DNA of 64,000 nucleotides from Sandaracinus sp. GTDB lineage: Bacteria; Myxococcota_A; Polyangia; Polyangiales; Houyiibacteriaceae. Shown here one piece after another: positions 1-10,881 of the stretch. A model generated the notes under the pieces. That model was not told the origin of the DNA. It saw only the letters and a list, made by a program, of their open reading frames with translations, and did not search any database. The first letter of the stretch is position 1. Each line of letters starts with the position of its first letter. A program made the translations under genes and the position numbers. Location of the stretch: assembly GCA_002699025.1 (NCBI GenBank), contig PABA01000232.1, forward strand, positions 1 through 64,000. Direction: 5' to 3'.

Positions 1-94
1 TGCCAGGCGCTCGAGGCGCGGGGCACAGGGGGCACTCTCGGAGGGCGGGCTACTCGAGCCGGCTGGAACGCCCAGCCGACGTGTTCACGGTACA

Positions 95-118
95 GGGCAT
101 GGGCACGGGCACGGGCAC
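95..118. repeat. GGGCAC hexamer repeat
   Basis: Four tandem GGGCA(C/T) hexamers lie just beyond the terminator hairpin of the IPT/TIG gene. The same hexamer, read on the other strand as TGCCCG/GTGCCC, recurs at 24753-24812 and 26267-26303, both intergenic. The rest of bases 1-144 shows no gene that I can support. Confidence 0.7.
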
Positions 119-121
119 GGG

Positions 122-146
122 AGCAGGCCGTCCAGGACGGCCTGCT
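122..146 (-). terminator. Terminator-like hairpin of the IPT/TIG gene
   Basis: A perfect 12-bp inverted repeat (AGCAGGCCGTCC / GGACGGCCTGCT) around a single A overlaps the stop codon of the IPT/TIG gene at 145-147. No T-tract follows, so it may stabilise the mRNA end or act with Rho. Confidence 0.5.
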
Positions 147-2229
147 AGGGGCGCCGCAAGATCATGAACGGCGGGCTCGTCGCCTCGCCGCCGCCGCGCA
201 CGTTCAGCTCGAAGCGGCCGTTCCCGGGCGCGCGGGGGAGCTGGATGGTGAGCGTCGTCGGCGTCGCCTGGCGCACCCGCACCGGCTGGCCCCGGAAGCG
301 CACCCGGTTGTGATTCGGCCGCGAGGCGAAGCCGTGGCCGCGGAGCACGGCGAGGCAGCCCGGATAGGCGCAGCGCGGGTCGATGGTCTGGATGGCCGTC
401 CCCGAGGGGGCCGCGCTGACGCTGAAGGTGCCCGCCGGCATGGTCCGGCCGTTCGGCAGGAGCACGCTCACGGGGCCGCTGCGGGCGCCCTGGGGCACGA
501 CCACCCGGAGCTCGACCGGGCTGACGCGGCGCGCCTGCACCGGCGCCGCCCCGGCGAACTGCACCCGGAGGCCGCGCCGCGGAAAGCCCTGGCCGCGGAT
601 CGTGACCTCGGTCCCCGGGAAGCCGCTCGAGGGCTGGAGCGCCGAGACGGCCCGATGCGCCTCGACCCGGAAGGGCTCGGGCGTCGCCGCCCCGCCCTGC
701 GTACCGACGTTCACGGCGATCCGCGCGGTCCGCGCCCCCCGCGGCACCTCGACCACGAGCGCGTCGTCCTGCACCGAGAGCACCCGCATGGCGCGGCCGC
801 CGAGCTCGACGCGCACGCGCCCCGGGCTCTGCCCGAAGTGCCGGCCGCGGAGCGTGACCTGCGTGCCGACCGGGCCCGAGCGCGGCTGGAAGTCGGCGAT
901 GAAGGGCGGCTGGGTGACGACGAAGGGATCGCTGCTCCGGGCCGACGCGGAGCCGACGTGCACCTCGAAGGGACCGCTCGGCGCCGAGGGCGCGCGCACG
1001 CGGAGCTGGTTCGGGCGCGCGCCGACCACCTGGGCCTCCACGCCGCCGAGGAGCACCCGGTTCGCCCGCGGGTTCGGCGCGAAGCCGCTCCCGCGGATCG
1101 TCACCACCGTGCCGGGCGCGCCGCTCCGCGGCTGGAAGCCCTGGATGGCGAGGGCGCCGGTCGCCTGGAAGGTGCCGACCTGCTGGGTCTGCCCACCGAC
1201 CTCGAGGACCACCGGGCCGCTCGGCGTGTTCGGGCGCACCTCGGCCTGGACCATGTTCGGGCGCACGCGGCGCACCTGGAGCGGGCGGGAGGCGACGGTC
1301 ACGCGCACGACGCGCACGTCGCGGCCGAAGCCGCTGCCATGGATCGTGAGGAGCGTGCCCGGCGGGCCGGAGGTCGGCTCGAAGCCGCGCACCTGCAGCG
1401 GCTCGAGCACGGTGAAGGGCGCGGAGGTCGCCCGGCCGGCGCCCCGCACGTCGACCGTAAACGAGCCGCTCCGGGCGCCCCGGCGCGGGATGGCGACGAC
1501 CAGCTCGGTCGGGCTCGCGCTCCGCACGCGCACCCGGCGCCCAGCGAGGTGGACGCGGTTGAAGCGCGGGTTCCCGGAGAAGCCCGTGCCCCGCAGCGTG
1601 ACCTCCGTCCCGGGCGGCGCCGCCGCGGGCTCGACGGCCGTGATGGAGGTGCCGACGCTGACCTCGAAGGGCGGGCTCTGGGTCTCGCCGGCGCCCTGCA
1701 CGCGCACCGTGAAGGGGCCGCTCGAGGCGTTCGTCGGGACGATCACGCGGAGCGAGGTGGGCGTGCCCGAGCGGACGACGACCGGGCGGCCGCCGAGGAA
1801 GACGATGTTGTCCGCGAGGCGCGGGGCGAAGTTCTCGCCGTGGAGCGTCACCTCCGCGCCGGGGGGCGCCGAGCTCGGCTCGAGGGCCGTGACGCGGGGC
1901 GGCGGCGCGGCCTGGGTCACGCGGAAGACCGGCCCGGCGAAGTCGCCCTGGCTCGTGCGGAAGACGACGCGCCCGGTGCGCGCGCCCCGGGCCACCTCGA
2001 CGGTCCAGCGATAGGGCAGGCGCTGCACGACCGCGGCCTCCTCGCCGCCGACGAGCACCGTGCCGCTGAAGCCGCGGCCGACGATCTGCACGCGCGTGCC
2101 GGGCGGCCCGCTGGTCGGCTGGATGCGCTCGATCACCGGGCGCTGCGCCGCCGCCCCGCCGGGCAGGGCCAGACCGAGCGCGCATGCCGCGAGCGCCAGG
2201 GCGCCCATCCTCCACGAAATCCGAGCCAT
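145..2229 (-). CDS. Secreted protein of eight tandem IPT/TIG domains
   Basis: This 694-residue protein has an N-terminal signal peptide ([19 protein letters not shown]..., cleavage near AAAQ) followed by eight immunoglobulin-like IPT/TIG repeats of about 85 residues. Each repeat opens with a P-S-S-G-P-P-G-T-x-V-T-x-x-G-x-G-F type motif; the last one reads [13 protein letters not shown] and carries two extra cysteines. The ATG at 2229 was chosen because GGGAGTAGGTGAG sits just upstream and the signal peptide begins there; an upstream start would bury the signal peptide. Proteins of this kind are exported surface or periplasmic adhesin or scaffold proteins. No enzymatic domain is visible. The gene is divergent from hutU across about 150 bp. 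The actual ligand is unknown. Confidence 0.85.
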   Translation of the reverse strand: MARISWRMGALALAACALGLALPGGAAAQRPVIERIQPTSGPPGTRVQIVGRGFSGTVLVGGEEAAVVQRLPYRWTVEVARGARTGRVVFRTSQGDFAGPVFRVTQAAPPPRVTALEPSSAPPGAEVTLHGENFAPRLADNIVFLGGRPVVVRSGTPTSLRVIVPTNASSGPFTVRVQGAGETQSPPFEVSVGTSITAVEPAAAPPGTEVTLRGTGFSGNPRFNRVHLAGRRVRVRSASPTELVVAIPRRGARSGSFTVDVRGAGRATSAPFTVLEPLQVRGFEPTSGPPGTLLTIHGSGFGRDVRVVRVTVASRPLQVRRVRPNMVQAEVRPNTPSGPVVLEVGGQTQQVGTFQATGALAIQGFQPRSGAPGTVVTIRGSGFAPNPRANRVLLGGVEAQVVGARPNQLRVRAPSAPSGPFEVHVGSASARSSDPFVVTQPPFIADFQPRSGPVGTQVTLRGRHFGQSPGRVRVELGGRAMRVLSVQDDALVVEVPRGARTARIAVNVGTQGGAATPEPFRVEAHRAVSALQPSSGFPGTEVTIRGQGFPRRGLRVQFAGAAPVQARRVSPVELRVVVPQGARSGPVSVLLPNGRTMPAGTFSVSAAPSGTAIQTIDPRCAYPGCLAVLRGHGFASRPNHNRVRFRGQPVRVRQATPTTLTIQLPRAPGNGRFELNVRGGGEATSPPFMILRRP

Positions 2230-2382
2230 CTCACCTACTCCCTCACGCCAGGCTCCCCCCTGCGGCCCCGCCACCGCAAGGCGAAACTCGCGTCGGCGGG
2301 GGCGGCCGGGCCCCCGCTGAGACGGGACTCACGGCGCGCCCATTCACCGCGGGGTAGGTGCGTGTGGGAGGAAGCCCCCGTC

Positions 2383-4053
2383 ATGACCGAATCGCCGAAG
2401 GCCCCCCGCATCATCCGCGCCCCGCGCGGCCCCGAGCTCCGCTGCAAGGGCTGGCCCCAGGAGGCCGCGCTCCGGATGCTCATGAACAACCTCGACCCGG
2501 AGGTCGCCGAGCGGCCCGAGGACCTCGTGGTCTACGGCGGGACGGGCAAGGCGGCGCGCTCCTGGGAAGCCTTCGACGTGATCGTCCGCGAGCTCGAGCA
2601 GCTCGAGGCCGACGAGACGCTCCTGGTGCAGTCGGGCAAGGCCGTCGGCAAGTTCCGCACGCACGAGGAGGCCCCGCGCGTGCTCATCGCGAACAGCAAC
2701 CTGGTCGGCCGCTGGGCCACCTGGGAGCACTTCCGCGAGCTCGAGAAGAAGGGCCTGATCATGTTCGGCCAGATGACGGCCGGCTCGTGGATCTACATCG
2801 GCACGCAGGGGATCCTGCAGGGCACCTACGAGACCTTCGTCGCCGCCGGCAAGCAGCACTTCGGCGGCGACTGGGGCGGCCGCTGGATCCTCTCGGCGGG
2901 CCTCGGCGGCATGGGCGGCGCGCAGCCGCTCGCGGCGACCATGGCCGGGGCGAGCTTCCTCGGCGTGGAGGTGGACGAGAGCCGCGTGAAGCGGCGCCTC
3001 GAGACCCGCTACGTGGACCGCATGACCAAGAGCCTCGACGAAGCGCTCGCGTGGATCGAAGAGGCGACGGCGAAGAAGGAGGCCCTCAGCATCGGCCTCG
3101 TCGCCAACGCGGCAGACGTCTACCCGGCGCTGGTCGAGCGGGGCGTGACGCCGGACTTCGTCACCGAGCAGACCTCGGCCCACGACCCGCTCCGCGGTTA
3201 CGTGCCTGCCGGGCTGAGCCTGGAAGCGGCGGCCGAGCTCCGCGAGGCGGACCCGGAGACCTACGTCGAGCGCGCCCGCAAGAGCATGCGCGCCGAGGTC
3301 GAGGCCATGCTGAAGATGGTCGAGCAGGGCGCCTTCGCCTGCGACTACGGCAACAACATCCGCGCCGAGGCCGAGCTCGCCGGCTGCACGAACGCCTTCG
3401 ACATCCCCGGCTTCGTCCCCGCCTACGTCCGCCCGCTCTTCTGCGAGGGCAAGGGTCCCTTCCGCTGGGCGGCGTTGAGCGGGGACCCGGAGGACATCGC
3501 CGTCACGGACGCGGCCGTGAAGGAGGTCGTGCCCGACGACCCGCACCTCCACCGCTGGCTCGACATGGCGGCGGAGAAGGTGGAGTTCCAGGGGCTCCCC
3601 TGCCGCATCTGCTGGCTCGGCTACGGCGACCGCCACCGGGTCGGCCTGAAGTTCAACGAGCTCGTCCGCGAGGGGAAGGTGAAGGCGCCCATCGTCATCG
3701 GCCGCGACCACCTCGACAGCGGCTCGGTGGCCAGCCCGAACCGGGAGACCGAGGGCATGAAGGACGGCTCCGACGCCATCGCCGACTGGGCGATCCTCAA
3801 CGCGCTCGTGAACACGGCCGCCGGGGCGACCTGGGTGAGCTTCCACCACGGCGGCGGCGTGGGCATGGGCTACTCGCTCCACGCCGGGATGGTCGTCGTC
3901 GCCGACGGGAGCGAGCGCGCCGACCACTGCCTCGAGCGCGTGCTCACGACCGACCCGGGCATGGGCGTCATCCGCCACGCCGACGCCGGCTACGCCATCG
4001 CGAAGGAGACGGCGAAGGCCAAGGGCGTGCACGTCCCGCACGGCACGGAGTGA
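2383..4053 (+). CDS. hutU: Urocanate hydratase (urocanase)
   Basis: This 556-residue cytoplasmic NAD+-dependent enzyme converts urocanate to 4-imidazolone-5-propionate, step two of histidine degradation. The length matches the usual 550-560 residues. Family landmarks include [11 protein letters not shown] at 51-61, the [14 protein letters not shown] block, and the late [14 protein letters not shown] segment with the reactive cysteine, followed by [16 protein letters not shown]. The ATG at 2383 has GGGAGGA ten bases upstream. The stop TGA overlaps the hutI start (TGATG), so the two genes are translationally coupled. hutH and hutG are not in this window, so the first and last steps of the pathway must be encoded elsewhere. 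Confidence 0.97.
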   Translation: MTESPKAPRIIRAPRGPELRCKGWPQEAALRMLMNNLDPEVAERPEDLVVYGGTGKAARSWEAFDVIVRELEQLEADETLLVQSGKAVGKFRTHEEAPRVLIANSNLVGRWATWEHFRELEKKGLIMFGQMTAGSWIYIGTQGILQGTYETFVAAGKQHFGGDWGGRWILSAGLGGMGGAQPLAATMAGASFLGVEVDESRVKRRLETRYVDRMTKSLDEALAWIEEATAKKEALSIGLVANAADVYPALVERGVTPDFVTEQTSAHDPLRGYVPAGLSLEAAAELREADPETYVERARKSMRAEVEAMLKMVEQGAFACDYGNNIRAEAELAGCTNAFDIPGFVPAYVRPLFCEGKGPFRWAALSGDPEDIAVTDAAVKEVVPDDPHLHRWLDMAAEKVEFQGLPCRICWLGYGDRHRVGLKFNELVREGKVKAPIVIGRDHLDSGSVASPNRETEGMKDGSDAIADWAILNALVNTAAGATWVSFHHGGGVGMGYSLHAGMVVVADGSERADHCLERVLTTDPGMGVIRHADAGYAIAKETAKAKGVHVPHGTE

Positions 4054-5288
4054 TGCTCGACCTCGTCCTGAAGGGCGCGCACCTGGCGACCTGCGACGGA
4101 GCCGGGAGCGCGGCCGAGCAGCTCGACCGCCGACCGGACGCGGCGGTCGGCGTCGAGGGCGGGCGCGTCGTCTGGATCGGCCCGAGCGCGGAGGCTCCGG
4201 CGGCGCGCGAGGTGCGCGAGCTCGAGGGCGCGGCGCTCCTGCCCGGGCTCGTCGATCCGCACACGCACCTCGTCTTCGCGGGGAGCCGCGTCGAGGAGTT
4301 CACGCGGCGCATGGGCGGCGAGGACTACCGGACGATCGCAGCCGAGGGCGGCGGCATCGCCTCGACCGTGCGGGCCACGCGGGCGGCGAGCGAGGAGCAG
4401 CTCTTCGCGCTGGCGAAGGCGCGGGCGGAGGCGCTCCGGGCCCGCGGCGTGACGAGCGTCGAGGTGAAGAGCGGCTACGGGCTGACGACCGAGAGCGAGC
4501 TCCGGCTGCTCCGGGTCGCGCGACGGCTCGAGGCCGAGGGCGTGCTCCGGGTGACGACGAGCTTCCTCGGCGCGCATGCCGTTCCCCCCGAGAAACGGGG
4601 CGAGCGAGCGCGCTACGTGGACGAGGTCGTGGGCGAGCAGCTCCCGGCCGTGGCCGAGGCCGGGCTGGCGGACGCGGTGGACGTGTACTGCGACGACGGC
4701 GCCTTCACGCTCGAGGAGACCCGGCGCATCCTCGAGGCGGCGAAGGCGCGCGGGCTGAAGGTGCGGGCGCACGTGGGCCAGTTCGCGGATCTCGGCGGGC
4801 CGGCGCTCCTCGCCGAGCTCGGCGGGCTGAGCGGCGACCACCTCGAGGCGATCGACGAAGCGGGGCTCTCGGCCATGGCCGAGGCCGGCGTGGTGGCCGT
4901 GCTCCTGCCCGGCGCCTGGCGAACGCTCCGCCAGGAGGCGCCGCGGGCCGAGCGCTTCCGGGCGGCCGGCGTGCCGATGGCCGTGGGGACGGATCTCAAC
5001 CCGGGCACGAGCCCCACCACCGATCTGCCGCTCTGCGCGGCGCTCGCCGTGCGCGACGCGGGCATGACGGTGGAGGAGGCGCTCCTCGGCGTGACCCGCG
5101 TGGCGGCCCGGGCGGCGGGCTTCGAGGAGGGCGTCGGGCGGGTGCGGGTCGGCGGCCCGGCCGACCTGGCGGCCTTCCCCGTGCAGGACCCGCGCGCCCT
5201 CCCCTACGCGCTCGGCGGGCTCGGGGCGTCGCTGGTCGTGCGCGCCGGCGCGATCGTGGCCGAGGGGCCGCCCGCGCCCGTCTTCTGA
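4053..5288 (+). CDS. hutI: Imidazolonepropionase
   Basis: This 411-residue amidohydrolase hydrolyses imidazolonepropionate to N-formimino-glutamate, step three of histidine catabolism. Metal ligands of the TIM-barrel amidohydrolase family are visible: the PGLVDPHTHLVF motif (His70, His72), VRAHVGQF, the GDHLEA histidine and GTDLNPG. VKSGYGL matches the family substrate-binding loop. The length is normal. The ATG overlaps the hutU stop as TGATG, which fixes the start and implies coupled translation. No gene follows closely; the next start is 163 bp away. Confidence 0.96.
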   Translation: MLDLVLKGAHLATCDGAGSAAEQLDRRPDAAVGVEGGRVVWIGPSAEAPAAREVRELEGAALLPGLVDPHTHLVFAGSRVEEFTRRMGGEDYRTIAAEGGGIASTVRATRAASEEQLFALAKARAEALRARGVTSVEVKSGYGLTTESELRLLRVARRLEAEGVLRVTTSFLGAHAVPPEKRGERARYVDEVVGEQLPAVAEAGLADAVDVYCDDGAFTLEETRRILEAAKARGLKVRAHVGQFADLGGPALLAELGGLSGDHLEAIDEAGLSAMAEAGVVAVLLPGAWRTLRQEAPRAERFRAAGVPMAVGTDLNPGTSPTTDLPLCAALAVRDAGMTVEEALLGVTRVAARAAGFEEGVGRVRVGGPADLAAFPVQDPRALPYALGGLGASLVVRAGAIVAEGPPAPVF

Positions 5289-5435
5289 GCGCCGACGCTC
5301 GGGAGGAGGTCCCCGTCCGCCAGCCCGGATTCGTCCGCGACGAGGAGGCGCTCGGGTGCCGCGCCGACGAGGGGTGACGCCGCCCGGAAGCGTCGCGACG
5401 AGTCGGCTCCCCTTCCAACGGGAGGGTTCGCGCAC

Positions 5436-5441
5436 TAGACT
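5436..5441 (+). promoter_or_regulatory. Proximal -10 element TAGACT
   Basis: TAGACT lies 10 nt before the ATG at 5452. By usual -10 geometry transcription would begin within a few bases of the start codon, giving a very short leader. Confidence 0.45.
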
Positions 5442-5451
5442 CGGCCCAACG

Positions 5452-5802
5452 ATGGCCATCGACGTCGACGCCGCCTTCGAGAGCTACGAGACGCGATTCG
5501 TCCAGCAGTTCGGCGACAAGCCGGTGGGGGCCTTCGGGAAGTTCGGGAGCACCATGGTGCAGCGGCTCTCCCGGGAGGAATTCGAGCCCCGCCTCGAGAG
5601 CTACCTCAAGTGGCACGCCGAGTGTAAGAAGCTCCTCGGCAGCGGCGCGACCATCAGCGACGTGCTGGTGATGGAGTTCGAGGAGGCGGCGAATTGGCTC
5701 TGCATCGAGGCGCCGAACCTGCTCGAGATGTTCTCGGGAGAGGTCGGCGATCTCGAGGAGAGCGTGACCTCGACCGGCAGCCACGCGCCCTCCAAGGGCT
5801 GA
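5452..5802 (+). CDS. Small protein of unknown function
   Basis: This 116-residue acidic, mostly helical protein (MAIDVDAAFESYETRF...) has no signal peptide or membrane segment. Two cysteines (AECKK and NWLCIE) are not arranged as a metal site. I do not recognise a family. The ATG at 5452 is preferred over upstream starts because a TAGACT -10-like hexamer lies 10 nt before it, and the upstream in-frame sequence looks like untranslated, low-complexity DNA. It is convergent with the ParA/ribbon-helix-helix pair, with a 20-bp minisatellite filling the gap. Expression as a short-leader monocistron is inferred. Confidence 0.7.
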   Translation: MAIDVDAAFESYETRFVQQFGDKPVGAFGKFGSTMVQRLSREEFEPRLESYLKWHAECKKLLGSGATISDVLVMEFEEAANWLCIEAPNLLEMFSGEVGDLEESVTSTGSHAPSKG

Positions 5803-5830
5803 GCGCGGGCTTCGCGCGAGCCCCATCTGA

Positions 5831-6060
5831 CGTCGGCGTCAGCACGCCTTCGGCGGCGTTCGGCCGCGTCTGTACGCCTTCGCCGGCGTCAGCACGCCTT
5901 GGTCGGCGTCCGTGCGCCTTCGGCAGCGTCAGTACGCCTTCGGCGGCGTCAGCACGTCTTGGTCGGCGTCCGTACGCCTTCGGCAGCGTCAGTACGCCTT
6001 CGGCAGCGTCAGTGCGCCTTCGGCAGCGTCCGCACGCCTTCGCCGGCGTCAGTACGCCTT
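5831..6060. repeat. 20-bp minisatellite abutting the end of the RHH gene
   Basis: About eleven tandem copies of a 20-bp unit (consensus CGGCAGCGTCAGTACGCCTT) with scattered changes. One copy has a 10-bp insertion (5851-5880). The array runs without a break into the last codons and stop of the ribbon-helix-helix gene (the gene's final LPKAY-stop is itself one unit), so it looks like expansion of that gene's 3' end. The 20-bp period is not a multiple of three, so the array cannot encode one repeated peptide. Each unit can form a small GCC-TTC-GGC hairpin. Confidence 0.9.
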
Positions 6061-6372
6061 CGGCAGCTTGTCGGTGTCCATGTGGTCCAGCGCGAAGCGG
6101 ATGAGCGCGCTCCGGCTCATCTTCCGATGTCCGGACTCCTTCAGCTCCGCCACCTTCGCGTCGAGGCGCTCGAGGTCCTCCTTGTAGAGCGAGATGCAGA
6201 TCACGGAGTAGTGGTCCGGCTTCGCCTTCGCCTTCCTCCGCTTCCGCTTCCGCCCCCGCGGCTCCGCCTTCGCCGGCTCGCCGCCGTAGAAGCGCTCCGC
6301 GAGCACCTCCTGGACCTCGTCCCCCTCGAAGAGGGCGTCCAGCGCCCCCGCTTCGTTGCCCTTTCCGCTCAT
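6049..6372 (-). CDS. Ribbon-helix-helix-like DNA-binding protein paired with ParA
   Basis: This 107-residue protein has an acidic N-terminus, a Lys/Arg-rich middle (GRKRKRRKAKAK, about 40-52), and a C-terminal YSVICISLYKEDLERLDAKV ... MSRSALIRFALDH segment. The C-terminal segment matches the strand-helix-helix pattern of CopG/Arc-type regulators. The ATG at 6372 has GGAGGG five bases upstream; a GTG at 6375 is an alternative. It follows the ParA stop by 13 nt, so the two form an operon. The inferred role is the centromere-binding or adaptor partner of the ParA ATPase in place of ParB, or an autoregulator. Its 3' end merges into the 20-bp minisatellite. Confidence 0.75.
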   Translation of the reverse strand: MSGKGNEAGALDALFEGDEVQEVLAERFYGGEPAKAEPRGRKRKRRKAKAKPDHYSVICISLYKEDLERLDAKVAELKESGHRKMSRSALIRFALDHMDTDKLPKAY

Positions 6373-6385
6373 CACACCCTCCTTC

Positions 6386-7537
6386 TCAGGCCGTCGCCAC
6401 CACCGGCCGGGCGAAGCTCCGCCGCACGGCCGGGCTGGCCCCGGCGCCCTCCCCGTCGCCCCTCGCCCGGACCGGCGAGGTCGGCAGGATGCGCTCGACC
6501 AGCTTGAGGTAGTCGCGCGCCCCGTGGCTCGTGGGCGCGTACTCGAAGATCGTCTGCTTGGCGCTCGGCGCCTCGCGGAGCTTGGTGTTCACCCGGATCG
6601 GCAAGAAGCAGCGCTCGCCGAAGTGCTTCTGCATGGCCGTGAGCGCGTCGCGCGAAATCCGGTTTCGCACGTCGTAGAAGGTCGGCACCACGCCGAGGAG
6701 CTCCACGTCGTGCTTCAGGAGCCGGTGCACGTTCTTGATGGTGCGGAGCACCTGCTTGACGCCCACCAGCGAGAGGTAGTCGCAGGCCACCGGCACCAGC
6801 ACGCTGTCCGCGTAGACCAGCGCGTTCTGGTTCATCAGCGAGAGCGCCGGCGCGCAGTCGAGCACGATGACGTCGTAGCCGCGGGCCCGGTCGCCCATGC
6901 GCTCGCGCAGGATGCGGTCCCGGTTGGGGCGCTGCGCGAGGTAGAGCTCGGCGGCGGCGAGCATCTCGTTCGAGGTGAGGACGTCGAGGTTGTCGCGCAC
7001 GGGCACGACCGCCTCCTCCACCGGGAGCCCGTTCACGAGCACGTGGTAGAGCGTCTTCTCGCCGCGGATGCCGAGCGAGGCGCCGACGTTCCCCTGCCCG
7101 TCCGCGTCGACGAGGAGCACGCGGCGCCCGGTCTCCGCGAGGCCGGCCGCGAGGTTGATCGACGTGGTCGTCTTGCCCGTGCCGCCCTTGTGGTTGAACA
7201 CGGCGATGCGGCGCGGCCCACGGGGGGCCCGCGGTGCCGGGCGCCACTTGGCGCGGCACTCGAGCGTGCAGAAGTAGGCGCGCTCGCCGTCCTTCGCGAC
7301 CACCTGGTGCGGGTACTCGACCTCGAAGGGCGTCTCGCAGACCGTGCAGCAGGTCTCGCCGCCGCCACCGAGGAGGAGCGCCCGTTGGCAGCGCGTCGAG
7401 CAGACGTAGACGTAGCCGCCCGCCTCCTCGCGCACCTGGTAGCGGAAGCGCACCTCGAAGTCGTTGCCGCACACGTCGCAGCACGACGCCCGCTGCGCCT
7501 CGCCCCGCTCGCCCCGATCCCCGCGTCCGTCGTCCAT
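6386..7537 (-). CDS. ParA-family ATPase with two N-terminal zinc ribbons
   Basis: This 383-residue protein has two N-terminal Cys4 zinc ribbons (C20/C23...C46/C50 and C64/C67...C90/C94). A ParA/MinD-type ATPase domain follows: the deviant Walker A KGGTGKTT at 117-124, the [10 protein letters not shown] switch and the [10 protein letters not shown] Walker B. A 'CDYLSLVGV' helix and the IRVNTKL segment are typical of ParA. The ATG at 7537 (MDDGRG...) follows GGGAGGCG; longer in-frame starts read through Arg/Ala-rich noise. ParA proteins move DNA or protein cargo on the nucleoid. The zinc ribbons may bind a partner or DNA; this is inferred. The only neighbour candidate for a partner is the small ribbon-helix-helix gene 13 nt downstream; no parB or parS-like site was seen. 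Confidence 0.88.
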   Translation of the reverse strand: MDDGRGDRGERGEAQRASCCDVCGNDFEVRFRYQVREEAGGYVYVCSTRCQRALLLGGGGETCCTVCETPFEVEYPHQVVAKDGERAYFCTLECRAKWRPAPRAPRGPRRIAVFNHKGGTGKTTTSINLAAGLAETGRRVLLVDADGQGNVGASLGIRGEKTLYHVLVNGLPVEEAVVPVRDNLDVLTSNEMLAAAELYLAQRPNRDRILRERMGDRARGYDVIVLDCAPALSLMNQNALVYADSVLVPVACDYLSLVGVKQVLRTIKNVHRLLKHDVELLGVVPTFYDVRNRISRDALTAMQKHFGERCFLPIRVNTKLREAPSAKQTIFEYAPTSHGARDYLKLVERILPTSPVRARGDGEGAGASPAVRRSFARPVVATA

Positions 7538-7787
7538 GCGCACGCCTCCCGTCGCGGCCTGGCGCGTCCCCGCGCCGCCGCCCGCTCCGCCTGCCCGCGC
7601 CTCGCCCGGCGCGCCCCGTCTCCGGGGTCTCGGCGGAGTTCGATAAGTGCTTCGCCATCGGTTGCACCACGCCCGGCCCAGCCCGTCAAAAAAGTGGCGC
7701 AGGTCGCTGGGGGCGCGGCGGCGCCGAGCGACGAGGAAGTTGCGCCTGCCGTGGCCGTCCTCGACAATTCCCGGGCCCGTGCCCTTC

Positions 7788-9229
<1,442 letters not shown>

Positions 9230-9233
<4 letters not shown>

Positions 9234-10570
9234 GGCGCTGGACCGACGGGCCCCTCCTCGGAGCGACGCTGGGGTGCATGCTGGTGGCGCTCGCCGGATG
9301 CGCGAGCCCCGTCGTCGGCGCCGAGTGCCGACCCGGCTACACCGTCTGCGAGAGCGAGTGCGTCGACCTCGAGAGCGACCGGCGCCACTGCGGGGCGTGC
9401 GGGAACGCCTGCGAGCTCGGCCAGGCCTGCGTGGGGGGCGTCTGCCGGATCGGCGGGGACGGCGGCTTCGACGCCGGACGCCCGGATGGCGCCCTCCCCG
9501 ACGGCGCCCTTCCGGACGGAGACCTCCCCGACGGCGGCGAGGCGGACGCCACGCAGCCCATGTCGGACGGCGGCGAGGCCGGCACGCCCGACGGCGCCAC
9601 GCCCGACGGTTCGGTCCCGGATGGTTCCCTCCCGGATGGGGGCCCGACCGACGGGGGCGCGCTCGACGGCGGCGACGCGGGCCCGCCCGTCTGTGCCTGC
9701 GACATCGGCGAGCTCTGCTGCGACGACGTCTGCGTCCGCCCCGATCGCGACCGGAACCACTGCGGCGGCTGCGGGATCGTCTGCGCCGTCGACGAGTTCT
9801 GCGCGGCCGGCGCCTGCGAGCCGGTCTGCGAGGACCCGCTCACGCTCTGCGGCGAGCTCTGCGTCGACACCCAGACCGACCCGGACAACTGCGGGAGCTG
9901 CGGCACGAGCTGCCCGACCGGCATCTGCGTGGACGGCGCCTGCGCCGGGGCGACGCCCGGCCACGTCGTGCTCATCGGGCACAGCTACGAGGTCTCGCGC
10001 CTCGCCATGCGCCGGGTGGCTGGCAACGCCGCCTTCATCCCGCTCGACGCGGACGTGCAGGTCCTGGTCTACGAGGGGAGCGCCGCCCGGCCGGCCATCC
10101 GCGGCGTGGACCAGGCCCTCGACGAGGCCGCGGCGGCCCGCGGCGGGAGCTGGACGCGCACCGTGGCGCCGACCGCGGCCGACGTGCCGACGCTCCTCGG
10201 GGAGGCCGAGACCTTCATCGTCTACGCGCAGGACAGCTCGACCGACGAGGAGCTCCGGCAGCTCGGCACCGACTGGAGCGTGGCGCTGCGGAGCTTCCTC
10301 GACCGGGGCGGCGTCGTGGTGGTCTTCGACGGCGACGGAGAGCACGCCGGGAGCTGGCAGATCCTCGACGCGGCGGGGCTGATGAGCGTCGCCGGCCGCA
10401 CCGACGTCAGCCTGGCGACCCTCGAGGTCGTCGCCATCACCGACGTGGTCGCGACCGGCGTCCCGACCATGTACCGCGGCGAACGGGCGACGGTCCGTTT
10501 CGACACGGCCGAGGCCGAGGTCGTCGTCGAGCACCCGGCCGGCCCGGTGGTCATCCACAAGGTCTTCTGA
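9230..10570 (+). CDS. Cys-rich lipoprotein with an Asp/Gly linker
   Basis: This 446-residue lipoprotein has the lipobox LAGC near residue 25. A Cys-rich module follows (SDRRHCGACGNACELGQAC), then a long D-G-A-L-P-D-G linker, and two more Cys-rich modules (DRNHCGGCGIVC, DPDNCGSCGTSC). Its C-terminal half resembles a ThuA/GATase-like alpha/beta fold (HVVLIGHSYEVS, FIVYAQDSS, VVVFDGDGEHAG), but I see no catalytic triad with certainty. The Cys modules are of the kind widespread in myxobacterial surface lipoproteins. The start ATG overlaps the ompA-like stop, so co-expression is likely and a shared cell-envelope role is inferred. The function is unknown. Confidence 0.85.
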
Positions 10571-10854
10571 GCCGCCCCGCTCCCGCGCCCGCCTGGACGG
10601 GATCCATCGGATTCCGAGGAGAGGTCTCCGCGCTCCTCCATGGGCGCGGACGGAAGCGCCAGCGATCCCGAGCCTCGCAGGGCCTGCTCGAGCGCGCCCC
10701 GGCGCGGCTCGTCGTCCTGGCCGGCCGATCGTCGGCGCGGGCGCCGGTGGCGTGCGGCGGCCTCCGCAGCCCACGCAAGGGCCGCTCCGCGAACGCGGCA
10801 TGGACCGCTCCGACGAGCGCCAGCACGGATGGCGGATGGCGGACGGCGGAACGC
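10571..10854. other. Gene-free convergent gap
   Basis: No convincing coding sequence lies between the lipoprotein stop and the parE terminator hairpin. Bases 10784-10855 resemble a segment at 58853-58917 (18 identical bases, CTCCGCGAACGCGGCATG, plus a GGCGGACxGCGGAACGC block). Both copies lie about 74 bp beyond the stop codon of a minus-strand gene, which suggests a dispersed repeat element. Confidence 0.5.
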
Positions 10855-10877
10855 TTCACGACCCGGCAGGTCGTGAA
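10855..10877 (-). terminator. Terminator hairpin of the parC-parE operon
   Basis: TTCACGACC / GGTCGTGAA forms a perfect 9-bp stem with a 5-nt loop beginning four bases beyond the parE stop. The AA/TT closing pairs provide only a very short T-run. Confidence 0.6.
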
Positions 10878-10881
10878 CCCG

